From Acidobacteriota bacterium (GTDB taxonomy: Bacteria; Pseudomonadota; Alphaproteobacteria; Caulobacterales; Hyphomonadaceae), in the NCBI GenBank assembly GCA_016712445.1, contig JADJRB010000005.1:1-43706 (forward strand): a DNA stretch of 43,706 nt, given 5' to 3'. Position numbers and translations under genes: made by a program. Shown here piece after piece: positions 23,304-31,077 of the stretch. Each line of letters begins with the position of its first letter. Positions within the stretch are counted from its first letter, which is position 1. The notes beneath the pieces were generated by a model. That model had not been told where the DNA came from. It did not search any database and was given only the letters and a program-made list of their open reading frames with translations.

Positions 23304-25967
23304 TCAGATGCGCGCGGGCAGCAGGGCGTTGATGCCCTGCGCCACTTGCAGGCCCTGCGTGTACGGGTTGCTCGAATTGCCGGTCACGTTCACCTGGATC
23401 GTGACGGGCGGCCTCGATCCCGTTGGATCGCCGCCGCCGCTCGTCGGCACGCTCGGGTTGGTGAAGCGCACAGGCCCGCCAGGCGTGGTTTGCCAGCCGG
23501 GTTTCGCGATGGCCTGATACGTGGCCCAGACGCCCTCAGCGATGTGCTTCAGCCAGTTGATCGTTGTTTGCTGCGCGTCGCCGAGCCCTTGCGAGTTCAC
23601 GCGCAGGCCTGCGTCCAGAATCGCCTTCTGCTCGTACAGCACGCGCTCGATGGATTCGAGGCGCTGGAGCTGCGCGAGGTTGTCGAGCCATGGCCACCAG
23701 GTGTTGGCCATTTCAAGGATGTACTGCAGGTGGATCTGCGAGTAGCGCACTTCCTTTTCGATCAGATCGAGCGTCTTGTTCATGCCGCTCATCTGGAAGT
23801 TGCCGATCACGCCCGAGATGAGCGAGCCGATGGATCCGATCATTCCCGCGACGCCGCCCAGCGCGCCCGCAGCGCCGCCCAGCCCGCCGGATGCGCCGCC
23901 GGAGGCTCCGCCGCCCGCGCCCGCAGCGCCGCCGCCACCGCCGCCGAACAGCGAACCGAGGCCGCTGGTCATCTTCGACATGAGGCCGGAGAACGACGCG
24001 GTGAACCCGTCGAGGCCCTTGATCGCCTCTTTGATCGCGCCCTCGACCACGGTGCGCAGGAACGCCTCTTTCAACGCGTTCGCCATTTTCGTAAACGCGT
24101 CGCCGAAGCTCTTTGCGTGGATAATTGAGTCCGCGATTCCCTTGCCGAAGTCGGTAAGGATGGTGGAAACCTGCTGGCCAAACGCGCCCCAGGCCTTCTC
24201 CATCTCGTTCGTGTTTTTCACCGCCTGCTTTGTGGGCGGGTCGAGCTTGCCCAGCCCGATCCCCAGCGAGTCGAGATACGCCACGCCTTCAGTGCCGACG
24301 TTGGTAAGCCCCGCGTCAAGTTCCTGCACGCCCAAGCCCAGCGATTCGAGGTAGCCCACGCCTTCAGTGCCGATGCGCTTTAGATTGGCGTAAAGTTCAT
24401 GGAAGGTCGGCCCGATATTCTTCAGCCCTGCGTCGAGCGTTTTGAATGCCGCGTCCGTAGCCTTCGCCATGTTCGCCGCCTCGTCCGCGAGTTCTTTCGC
24501 GTGGCGCTTCGCCAGCTCGCCGACGAGCGCGACGCCCTTCGCGTGCGCCGCAGCCGCCTCCGCAGCTTCCTTGTGGTGCTTCGCGGCTTTCTCGATGGCC
24601 GCTCCGGTGAGCAGCCAGGACGCCTGATTCTGTGTGTTGGCGACGGTGCTTTTCACCGTCTCGTTTGCGGTCGCGGCAACGAGCGGAACCGCGTTGCGCA
24701 GGCGCTTCGAATATTCCTCCAGGCTCAGGCCGGTGCTGTCGATCACGATTCCCTTGGCTTTGAGCTTGGCTTCGAGCATCGAGACCGAATCCGCCAGCGA
24801 CTTATTCGCGGCAGGAACGCCAGACAGCGAATCAATAATTCGCTGCACTCCGGGGATCATCGACACGATTTTGGCGATGCCCTCGCCCCAGCGCTGGAAG
24901 TATTCGAAGTTCTTTGCCAGCCACTCGCCCAGCTTCCACCCAGCAAACGCGCCCGCTAGCGCAGTCACGACAGTGCCCAGCCCGGCGAGCGTCCCGGTCA
25001 CTGTGATGCCCGCGAGGCCGAGCGCGGCGAGCCCGGTCTGCACAGTGGTGATGGCGAGGCCCAGCGAGCCCAGCGCCACGAGAAGCGGCCCGGCTGCCGC
25101 CGCAAGCCCGGCGATGGCGATAATCACCGTTTGCGTTTCGGGCGCGAGGTCCTTGAACGCGGCGACCATGCCCTCAGCAATTGCAATCAGCGGCTGCAGC
25201 GCGTCCATGGCTCGCTGTGCGGCGGGTGCCAGCGCTTCGCCGAGGTCCATCATGATGAACGTGATCTTGTCTTTGACGTTCGACCACTGCCCGGCAAGCG
25301 TCTGCGCCTGCTTCTCCATCATTCCGCCGAACTGTTTATTCAGCCCTTCGAGAATTTCCGGCACGGCCCGCGCGGCGTTAATCATGCCCTTCTCCGCGAG
25401 CTTCATCACTTCGGGGATTGTCTTCCCCATGCCATCCGCGAGGATTTTCCAGGCGTTGATACCGCTTTCCGCGAGCTGGTTCATCTCCTGCGCGGATACC
25501 TTGCCCTTGCTCTGCATCTGCCCGAGCGCGAGCGTCACGCGGTCAATCATCTGCGCGCCGCCGCCCAGCGCTGCCGCCGCGTCGCCGATGGCGCGCAGAG
25601 AAGGGATTACCTGATCACTGGCGAAGCCGAGCGCCTGCAAGCGTCGCGCCGCGTCCACAAGGCCGGGAAACTCGAATGGTGTGCCAGCGGCGAAGGCCTT
25701 CAGATCCGCGAGAAACGCAGTGGCACGCTCTGCAGAGCCGAGCATTGTAGTGAACGCGATTTTTGTCTGCTGGAAATCGGAACCAAGTTTCAGCGCAGCC
25801 GTGCCCACGTCGAGCAGAGGCCGCGTGAGTGAATCGGTGAGAGTGCGGCCCACATCCATCGCGGCCCCGGCGATTTGCAGGCGCATCATCGTTCCGATGT
25901 CCGAGAAAGCCTTGTCGAGGCCATCGAACTTCGCGCCGATTTTAAGCCAAATGCCTTCGAGTTCCAT
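23304..25967 (-). CDS. Tape measure protein
   Basis: An 887-residue protein, long and helical with hydrophobic stretches, located after the tail chaperones: the hallmarks of the tape measure. The N-terminal part has the common FQQTKIAFTTMLGSAERA motif and GTPFEFPGLVDAARRLQALG. Hydrophobic segments lie at about 275-355 (TVIIAIAGLAAAAGPLLVAL). Two near-copies of GTEGVxYLxSLGxG form a short duplication around 530-575. A Gly/Ala-rich tract (GGGGGAAGAGGGASGG) and an aromatic-rich helix follow. It sets tail length and spans the host envelope during injection. The gene starts directly after the upstream stop (TAAATG). Confidence 0.93.
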   Translation of the reverse strand: MELEGIWLKIGAKFDGLDKAFSDIGTMMRLQIAGAAMDVGRTLTDSLTRPLLDVGTAALKLGSDFQQTKIAFTTMLGSAERATAFLADLKAFAAGTPFEFPGLVDAARRLQALGFASDQVIPSLRAIGDAAAALGGGAQMIDRVTLALGQMQSKGKVSAQEMNQLAESGINAWKILADGMGKTIPEVMKLAEKGMINAARAVPEILEGLNKQFGGMMEKQAQTLAGQWSNVKDKITFIMMDLGEALAPAAQRAMDALQPLIAIAEGMVAAFKDLAPETQTVIIAIAGLAAAAGPLLVALGSLGLAITTVQTGLAALGLAGITVTGTLAGLGTVVTALAGAFAGWKLGEWLAKNFEYFQRWGEGIAKIVSMIPGVQRIIDSLSGVPAANKSLADSVSMLEAKLKAKGIVIDSTGLSLEEYSKRLRNAVPLVAATANETVKSTVANTQNQASWLLTGAAIEKAAKHHKEAAEAAAAHAKGVALVGELAKRHAKELADEAANMAKATDAAFKTLDAGLKNIGPTFHELYANLKRIGTEGVGYLESLGLGVQELDAGLTNVGTEGVAYLDSLGIGLGKLDPPTKQAVKNTNEMEKAWGAFGQQVSTILTDFGKGIADSIIHAKSFGDAFTKMANALKEAFLRTVVEGAIKEAIKGLDGFTASFSGLMSKMTSGLGSLFGGGGGGAAGAGGGASGGASGGLGGAAGALGGVAGMIGSIGSLISGVIGNFQMSGMNKTLDLIEKEVRYSQIHLQYILEMANTWWPWLDNLAQLQRLESIERVLYEQKAILDAGLRVNSQGLGDAQQTTINWLKHIAEGVWATYQAIAKPGWQTTPGGPVRFTNPSVPTSGGGDPTGSRPPVTIQVNVTGNSSNPYTQGLQVAQGINALLPARI

Positions 25968-26612
25968 TTATTTCCGTTTCCCACCCAACAACGCCGCGCC
26001 ATCGCGCAGCTTCGCCTTGAGCGCCGCGCGCTGCTCCGCCGCGAGCCGCTTTTGCTCTGCCTCACCGCGCTTCCCCGGCATGAAGAAATCCGGGTGTACG
26101 GGCGTGCCCTTCTCCGGGTCGATATGCACGTTCGTCACAGCCGCGCACACCATCGCGTGGCCGAAAAGCGCACGCTCGCCCGCCTCTTCGAGGCGCCGCC
26201 ACAGCGCGTCGAACAGGCCCGGCGAGAGGTGCCAGAATTCGTCCTCGGACAAGCCCAGGTCGAAGCGGCCCAGCGCCCAGGTGTCCGCCCAGTCGAGCGC
26301 TTTCCCAGAGGGGTTTTCCTGACCTTCAGCCGCGCCGCCAGGCGGCGCAATGAGCGCCGTTGCCGCGTTGATCGCCGCCACGTACTCGCGCGGCTCCAGC
26401 GCCCCCACGTCGCGCACAGTGAGGCGCGGCTGGAAGGTGACCAGCAGCGACCACAGTAGCGTGCGTGTCATCGCCCGGCCTGGCGCGGGATTGCGCCCGG
26501 CCTCCTGCTCGAAGCGATAGATCGAGAGCAGCGTGCACGCCATCACCGCGGGCTCGCCCGCGAGCGTGATCTCACGCCGCGGCAGCAGCAGGAACGGGGA
26601 TGCGGTAGGCAT
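25968..26612 (-). CDS. Tail assembly chaperone-like protein
   Basis: A 214-residue protein immediately before the tape measure, the usual place of a tail chaperone. The segment REITLAGEPAVMACTLLSIY, then RFEQEAGRNP, resembles the start of known chaperones and of the domain in the upstream gene. It overlaps the upstream gene by 41 bases in another phase, the arrangement of lambda G/T. No clear slippery heptamer was found by eye, so separate initiation at ATG 26612 is assumed. The C-terminus is Lys/Arg/Ala-rich (EQKRLAAEQRAALKAKLRDG). Confidence 0.65.
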   Translation of the reverse strand: MPTASPFLLLPRREITLAGEPAVMACTLLSIYRFEQEAGRNPAPGRAMTRTLLWSLLVTFQPRLTVRDVGALEPREYVAAINAATALIAPPGGAAEGQENPSGKALDWADTWALGRFDLGLSEDEFWHLSPGLFDALWRRLEEAGERALFGHAMVCAAVTNVHIDPEKGTPVHPDFFMPGKRGEAEQKRLAAEQRAALKAKLRDGAALLGGKRK

Positions 26613-27450
26613 AGATCGTGTGCGTGCGCCCTTCCGCAGCCACGTGCTCGACCGCTTCCGCCTGCCAGTCCGGCATCGAGAAATCGTGCGAGATGATGAG
26701 CGCGCCGGGCTTGCACTCGGCGAGCAGCTTGGGCTGCAATGTCACGTTGCTCGACTGGAGCAGGTAAAGGAAAACTGCATCCGCATCGCACAGCGCGGCG
26801 TTGCGAATGTCGATCTGCTGGATATACGCCCGCCCGCAGCCGGGGTGTTCCGCGACGCGCTTCAGCAGCGCCGAGTAGCGCACAGGGCTCAACTCCACGC
26901 CGTCCACACTCGCGCCCGTGTCGAGCGCGGCGAGCAGCAGCCGGCCGTCGCCCGCTCCCAGGTCTACGGCGTGCTTGCCGGGGCCGAGGTTCGCCAGCGC
27001 CACCATCCGTGACACGACGTGGTGCGGCGTCGGCACGAACGGTGCAAGCTGGCCCTCGAACTCGCGCGACGCGACGCCCATCTGTGCAAGGTAATCCTCG
27101 ATGATGAGCCCGGCGGCCTCCATCATTTCGACCTTCTTCTTTGGATCCGCGAGCCACTCGCCCACGGTGCGCAACGTCTCCGGACGCCCGTCCCAGTTCT
27201 GGCTCTGCGAGAGCAGCGCCCAGGCGAGCAGGCGCGTGATGCGCATCTTTTCCGCGTAGAGCACGGGCGCGATCGGCTTGCCGTCCTCGCCCAGCAGCGC
27301 GTTGCCGTCCTCGTCGTGCGTCTTCGCCGCCAGGCGCTGGCCGAGCGCGAAGAAATCCGCGCCGGTCAGGTCGAACAGGGCGATGATCGCGTTTTCGTTC
27401 AAAGCCAGGCGGCGTTTCGCGCCGCCCAGCTCGATCTCGATTGGTTGCAT
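26572..27450 (-). CDS. Tail-chaperone-like domain fused to a SAM methyltransferase
   Basis: A 292-residue protein with a good GGAGG site. Residues 1-125 look like a tail assembly chaperone (MQPIEIELGGAKRRLALNEN, then AIIALFDLTG and a WALL helix). Residues 138-285 are a class I methyltransferase: VPTPHHVVSRMV, SAM-binding DLGAGDGRLLLAA at 163-175, the acidic ribose-binding GVELSP at 184-189, AVFLYLL at 225-231 and SHDFSMPDW at 254-262, followed by an IYAYRIP strand. These blocks match a widespread family whose substrates are mostly unknown. It sits between the tail tube and tape measure genes. The substrate could be a virion protein or a host component. Confidence 0.85.
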   Translation of the reverse strand: MQPIEIELGGAKRRLALNENAIIALFDLTGADFFALGQRLAAKTHDEDGNALLGEDGKPIAPVLYAEKMRITRLLAWALLSQSQNWDGRPETLRTVGEWLADPKKKVEMMEAAGLIIEDYLAQMGVASREFEGQLAPFVPTPHHVVSRMVALANLGPGKHAVDLGAGDGRLLLAALDTGASVDGVELSPVRYSALLKRVAEHPGCGRAYIQQIDIRNAALCDADAVFLYLLQSSNVTLQPKLLAECKPGALIISHDFSMPDWQAEAVEHVAAEGRTHTIYAYRIPVPAAAAA

Positions 27451-27472
27451 GTGTTCCTCCGATTGGTTGTGG

Positions 27473-27913
27473 TTAAACGCTGAAGTCAGGCGTGCCGGTG
27501 CCAGCCAGCGTGATATTTCCGCTGCGCAGGCCTGCGACCGGGCGGCCCATTTTGATCGCCTGCACTACAGCGTTGAACTGAATAGTGGTGTCGCCAGAGT
27601 CTGTCTCGACGATCTGGTAGGTGCGCTCGGCGCGCGCGGCGAAGACGGCCAGGATGCCCGTTGCATCGCCGTGGGTGGCCCCAGTGGGAACCCAGTTCAC
27701 CATGAACTCGACGCTGCCGAAGTTCAGCAGCGTCGCAACCTTGACGCGCCAGGGCGTCGCGGTCGAGTGCGTGGTCGCGTCTTCGATCTGCGCGTCCAGG
27801 TTCCAGTTCACGTCTTTGACTTCGGCGATGGTGGTCGGGGAAGTTGCGCTCGCGTCCGAGCACAGCTTGAGTAGCGTGCCGTATGCCGGTTCGGCTGTGG
27901 TGGAAAGTGCCAT
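27473..27913 (-). CDS. Major tail protein (tail tube)
   Basis: A 146-residue protein located before the chaperones and tape measure. It has the beta pattern of tube subunits (VKDVNWNLDAQIEDATTHST, then VEFMVNWVPTGATHGDATGI and TIQFNAVVQAIKM). GAGGAG lies upstream of the ATG. The length is typical. It forms the hexameric rings of a flexible siphophage tail. Confidence 0.8.
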   Translation of the reverse strand: MALSTTAEPAYGTLLKLCSDASATSPTTIAEVKDVNWNLDAQIEDATTHSTATPWRVKVATLLNFGSVEFMVNWVPTGATHGDATGILAVFAARAERTYQIVETDSGDTTIQFNAVVQAIKMGRPVAGLRSGNITLAGTGTPDFSV

Positions 27914-27960
27914 TGATTTGTTCTCCTCTTGTGTTGTGCTCGCTCAGCCGGTGGCGCGCG

Positions 27961-28305
27961 TCAGACGCGAATCACCGAAATCAGAACCTCGGCGTGATCC
28001 GCCTCGAAATAGAGCATTCCGTCGCTCTGCCGCCAGCCGTCGATGCCCAGCGGTCCGACCGCCTTGATCGCGCCGGCAGCGAGGGCGAACGACACGTTGC
28101 CTGTGCGATTTTTTTGACTGTCGGCGACGCTGGTGATAATCACGTTTCGCTCGGTAGCTCCCGAGTTGCGGAAAATAATTACCTCTCTGCCGGTGAGCGC
28201 GGTTTGCTCGTCATCCGCCGGGGTTGCCGCCGTCGCAGTAAGCGTGAACGGGGCGGTGGGGTACTTACCGCTGGTCTGAACAGCGGTGTGAGTGACTCGT
28301 GCCAT
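27961..28305 (-). CDS. Virion protein, possible tail or decoration component
   Basis: A 114-residue beta-rich protein (FTLTATAATPADDEQTALTG, NVSFALAAGAIKAVGPLGI). It is preceded by CAGGAG. It lies between the connector/terminator genes and the tail tube. The family is uncertain; a surface or decoration role is plausible. Confidence 0.6.
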   Translation of the reverse strand: MARVTHTAVQTSGKYPTAPFTLTATAATPADDEQTALTGREVIIFRNSGATERNVIITSVADSQKNRTGNVSFALAAGAIKAVGPLGIDGWRQSDGMLYFEADHAEVLISVIRV

Positions 28306-28545
28306 TTAGTTCTCCTGTTGGTGGTTATCCGAAAGCTCGATGTGCTCCACGCGTGCGCCGGACGCGTCGTACAACTCCGCCTCTACCTCACGCCGAAGCG
28401 CCGCCTCTTCCTGTTGCAGGCGCGGCAGCTCGTGCCGTTGCCACACGTGGAGCTTCACCTCCACCTCGTGTTCGCTGTCGAACTTGCAGTGCGGGCATTC
28501 GTGGATCGTGATGCCGCAAAAATCGTGTGTATTGAACTGGCTCAT
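28306..28545 (-). CDS. Small C2H2-type zinc-finger protein
   Basis: A 79-residue protein with one finger: CPHCKFDSEHEVEVKLHVWQ followed by RH, giving Cys-X2-Cys-X12-His-X4-His at about residues 17-38. A charged coiled-coil helix follows (LQQEEAALRREVEAELY). C2H2-like fingers are uncommon inside phage structural operons. It could be a small structural or regulatory protein. Confidence 0.65.
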   Translation of the reverse strand: MSQFNTHDFCGITIHECPHCKFDSEHEVEVKLHVWQRHELPRLQQEEAALRREVEAELYDASGARVEHIELSDNHQQEN

Positions 28546-28569
28546 TGGTGTTTACCTTCCGGCGGTGGG

Positions 28570-28980
28570 TTAGACTTCGACGCGGTACATGATGCGAAAA
28601 TCGAGCACGATCTTGTACACGTTCTGGCCAGGCTCTTTCGCGTAGTGGCGATCCACGCGGCTCATGTAGCCGACGGGAATCTGGTTCGGCAGCGTTCCAC
28701 GAAACTTGTCGAAGCGCCGTTGCACGCGATCCGCGAGGCGCAGCGCGTCGAGGTGGCAGCTCGCCCAGCACGTAATCTGGTAGATCGCGTTCTCAATCCC
28801 GCTGTGCCCGCTGTGCGACTCCTCGCCGCGCCCGGTGATCTCCTGCACGGTGACCGCGGGCAGTGTGCTGCCGAGCGGGAAATCCGGCCCGTACCAGCGC
28901 GCCACGATCAGGTTTGTGATCGCGCCATCTTCGAGTGCGCGGAGGCGCAGCCCTTCCTCGACGTAGTTACCTTCCGGCAA
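28570..28980 (-). CDS. Tail completion/terminator-like protein
   Basis: A 136-residue protein downstream of an HK97 gp10-like gene, the normal place for the tail terminator. It has an alpha-beta pattern with QITCWASCHLDALRLADRVQ as the helix typical of this group and a final strand VYKIVLDFRIMYRVE. The start overlaps the upstream gene by 14 bases. Confidence 0.65.
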   Translation of the reverse strand: MPEGNYVEEGLRLRALEDGAITNLIVARWYGPDFPLGSTLPAVTVQEITGRGEESHSGHSGIENAIYQITCWASCHLDALRLADRVQRRFDKFRGTLPNQIPVGYMSRVDRHYAKEPGQNVYKIVLDFRIMYRVEV

Positions 28981-29353
28981 GGGAGCGCCTCACTTCCTCC
29001 GCAAAGATCCGCGTCATCGTGCTGCGCGTTTCCTCCATCGCAGGGCGAAGGTATGGCTGTGCCGGCTGGTTGTACAGGCGGCCCAGGCGATCACGCCCGG
29101 CAAAGCCGTATTCGATGCGCGCCGCATAGGGCAAGCGGCTTCCCACAACCACGTCGCGCGGGCCGCGCTCCTGCACCTGGATCGAGCGCCGCAGCGTGCC
29201 GGTCTTGTACGGGGCGCGCTGGCGTGCCGCGTTCGCCGCTTCCATGGCCGCAATCGACAAGGCGTCCGTCACTGCGGCGTCCACGGCCCTGTCGGCGCGG
29301 GTGATGCCGGCGAGAAACTCGGGGCCGATGTCCAGGCCAACGGTGAGGCTCAT
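28967..29353 (-). CDS. HK97 gp10-like tail component
   Basis: A 128-residue protein matching the HK97 gp10 group: an N-terminal helix, AANAARQRAPYKTGTLRRSI (the characteristic AP-x-TG-x-LR-x-S-I motif), VGSRLPYAARIEYGF and QPYLRPAMEE. These proteins act at the head-tail joint or tail completion. It starts with an ATGA overlap. Confidence 0.85.
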   Translation of the reverse strand: MSLTVGLDIGPEFLAGITRADRAVDAAVTDALSIAAMEAANAARQRAPYKTGTLRRSIQVQERGPRDVVVGSRLPYAARIEYGFAGRDRLGRLYNQPAQPYLRPAMEETRSTMTRIFAEEVRRSLAGR

Positions 29354-29736
29354 GTGATCAGCTCCAAAATCAATTTCGTCTGCACTTTCGCGCTGCTCTG
29401 TACCACGCCGCGGATGTTGTACGTCGTCGAGTCGACGACCGCGCGCATGCCCTCGCCGATCAACGGGTAATACCCGTTGAGCTGGCAGTGGCGCGTCTTG
29501 GCGTCGTAGGTCGAGTCATCGCGCCGCTGCTCGCTCTTCTGTTCGCCCAGCGCCTGCGCGGCAGCCAGGTTGCAGGAAATGTGCGTGTGGCCGACCAGGT
29601 CGGCCCAGGTCGGCTCCAGCTCGCCCACCTCGTTCGCCGTGTTGGTGGCCTCCTGGATCGTGCAGGTGTGCCGCCAGAACGTAGTCCCGAGCGCCTCGAA
29701 CAGGCGCGGGTCGATGAGCTGGTTGCGGAGCGGCAT
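29350..29736 (-). CDS. Head closure-like protein
   Basis: A 128-residue protein from ATG 29736, which shares one base with the stop of the upstream gene (TAATG). The frame extends further upstream, but that part overlaps a real gene and is rejected. Strands such as YNIRGVVQSSAKVQTKLILE at the end and TCTIQEATNTANEVGELEPT near the start fit the small beta-barrel head-closure group. Gene order supports it. Confidence 0.65.
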   Translation of the reverse strand: MPLRNQLIDPRLFEALGTTFWRHTCTIQEATNTANEVGELEPTWADLVGHTHISCNLAAAQALGEQKSEQRRDDSTYDAKTRHCQLNGYYPLIGEGMRAVVDSTTYNIRGVVQSSAKVQTKLILELIT

Positions 29737-30191
29737 TAGTTGATCGAGAGAACGATGGCCTGCGTCTGCGCCGCGCCGAGGCGCGGCCCGATGATGGCGC
29801 GCCCGTGCTGGTCGCGGACGCCCAGGTATCGGTATGTGGCCGAAATCGGCCCCTTGTCCTTGGCGCGCAGCGTGAATTCGAGGGTGGCCGCAGTGAAGTC
29901 GAACTGCTCCAGCCGTACGCCCTCGCCGCGCCCGTACACGATGGAAACGCGGTGCACGCCCTCGGCGAGGCCGCGAATCGGCTTCACTTCCTGCAACGTG
30001 ACCAGCGTCGGCGTCGGCTCTTCGAAACAGAACGCGGGTGCTTGTTGATCCATCCACTGGAGGATGGCTTTCACCACCTCGACGGGGAACTCGGCGCGAT
30101 CGTCTTCGAGAACGGGATCGGGGAGCGGGTTGCCGGGGCGCGGCGGCGTCCAGCCCACCACGCGCGGCGTTTCGCGGCGTGCGATATTCAT
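29736..30191 (-). CDS. Hypothetical structural-operon protein
   Basis: A 151-residue protein between two connector-like genes. It is beta-rich (VHRVSIVYGRGEGVRLEQFD, then LEFTLRAKDKGPISATYRYL). No family recognised. Probably a minor head-tail component. Confidence 0.6.
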   Translation of the reverse strand: MNIARRETPRVVGWTPPRPGNPLPDPVLEDDRAEFPVEVVKAILQWMDQQAPAFCFEEPTPTLVTLQEVKPIRGLAEGVHRVSIVYGRGEGVRLEQFDFTAATLEFTLRAKDKGPISATYRYLGVRDQHGRAIIGPRLGAAQTQAIVLSIN

Positions 30192-30216
30192 CTGGTTTCT
30201 CCGAATTAGGCGTGTG

Positions 30217-30588
30217 TTAAATTGCGTCGCGCTGCACTTGCTTCAGCCAGTACTCGCGCTCCGTAAACGTGTCGTGGATCTGCTCCGCGATGTCGAACGC
30301 GCCGACGGCGGTCTCCTGTGCACGAAGCTGCTTCGCCTGTTCGCGCAGCTCGCGCGCCACGGCCGGCCCGTCCGTTTCGAGGTCGAGGTTGATGATCTTT
30401 TTCAAGACCAGAACCTCGTTCGACGCGATCACCTCCAGCGCGGCGGCCGCCGCCAGGCGCACGCTCGTGTTCATGCTGAGAAAGGCGTCGATCTCCGCGT
30501 CCTGGAAAATCGCGTTGCTCTCGATCACATCCGTGCAGAGCAAGCGAACCTTGCCGCGGTCGGTGGAAACGTCGTATGTGAAGGCCAT
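30217..30588 (-). CDS. Head-tail connector-like protein
   Basis: A 123-residue helical protein. The start AFTYDVSTDRGKVRLLCTDV, followed by AEIDAFL and an AAAAALEVIASNEVLVLKKI helix, matches the pattern of gp6-like connector (adaptor) proteins that bind below the portal. It shares its first base with the stop of the next upstream gene. Confidence 0.7.
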   Translation of the reverse strand: MAFTYDVSTDRGKVRLLCTDVIESNAIFQDAEIDAFLSMNTSVRLAAAAALEVIASNEVLVLKKIINLDLETDGPAVARELREQAKQLRAQETAVGAFDIAEQIHDTFTEREYWLKQVQRDAI

Positions 30589-30782
30589 CAGATTAGCTTT
30601 CCGGAAGTGCGCCGCGCGCCCTTTGCGGGCTTCAGCTCACCCGAGCTGTGCGTTGTCACGTCAAGAGGCGTCGCGCCCTGCAACGCGTTCGCCTGGCGCA
30701 GCTCCGCCAGGAGCTGCTCAAACAACGCGATCAGCACGTCGAGGCGCTCATCCGTGCCGTTCACTGCTCCACTGATACTCAT
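30588..30782 (-). CDS. Small hypothetical protein
   Basis: A 64-residue protein from ATG 30782 that overlaps the upstream stop. It has an N-terminal amphipathic helix (ERLDVLIALFEQLLAELRQA) and a basic tail (KPAKGARRTSGKL). The longer frame from 31199 is rejected because it runs through the hairpin region and the capsid gene end. Confidence 0.6.
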   Translation of the reverse strand: MSISGAVNGTDERLDVLIALFEQLLAELRQANALQGATPLDVTTHSSGELKPAKGARRTSGKLI

Positions 30783-30973
30783 TTGTTCAGTCGCTCCCAG
30801 GCGCGTTCTACGCGCTTCCACTTGTCGATACCGCGCTCGCCACTTTTCAGCGCGAGCACGTAGGCGTTGTAGGCGTCCGCAAACGCGTTGAGCCTGCCCT
30901 CGTCGTCCGGAGGCAGGCCTCCGGCCATGACGCTGCTCGCGAGGATGAGAAGCACGGCGCGGGCGAGCATCAT
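30779..30973 (-). CDS. Small exported protein
   Basis: A 64-residue protein with a signal peptide (MLARAVLLILASSVMAGGLP) and a charged helical remainder (RLNAFADAYNAYVLALKSGE). It lies directly downstream of the capsid gene and hairpin. Exported small proteins are unexpected in a head operon. No strong ribosome-binding site precedes it. Confidence 0.6.
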   Translation of the reverse strand: MMLARAVLLILASSVMAGGLPPDDEGRLNAFADAYNAYVLALKSGERGIDKWKRVERAWERLNK

Positions 30974-30997
30974 TTGTGTGTGTATGGTGTGGTGTAA

Positions 30998-31035
30998 GCG
31001 GCGGCGCGGGCTCGGAGGAACACTCGCGCCGCCGC
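30998..31035 (-). terminator. Strong hairpin downstream of the capsid gene
   Basis: An 11-bp perfect inverted repeat (30998-31008 with 31025-31035) around a 16-base loop. No T-run follows on the minus strand, so it may limit read-through or protect the 3' end of the capsid message instead of acting as a full intrinsic terminator. Confidence 0.55.
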
Positions 31036-31077
31036 GTCTCCCTGTGCGTCTTTGGTGGATTTACAGGTGAGAAGTCG

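Noticed and set aside
29737..30057. Upstream extension of the head-closure frame
   Set aside because: It overlaps the whole neighbouring gene; the TAATG overlap at 29736 gives a better start.
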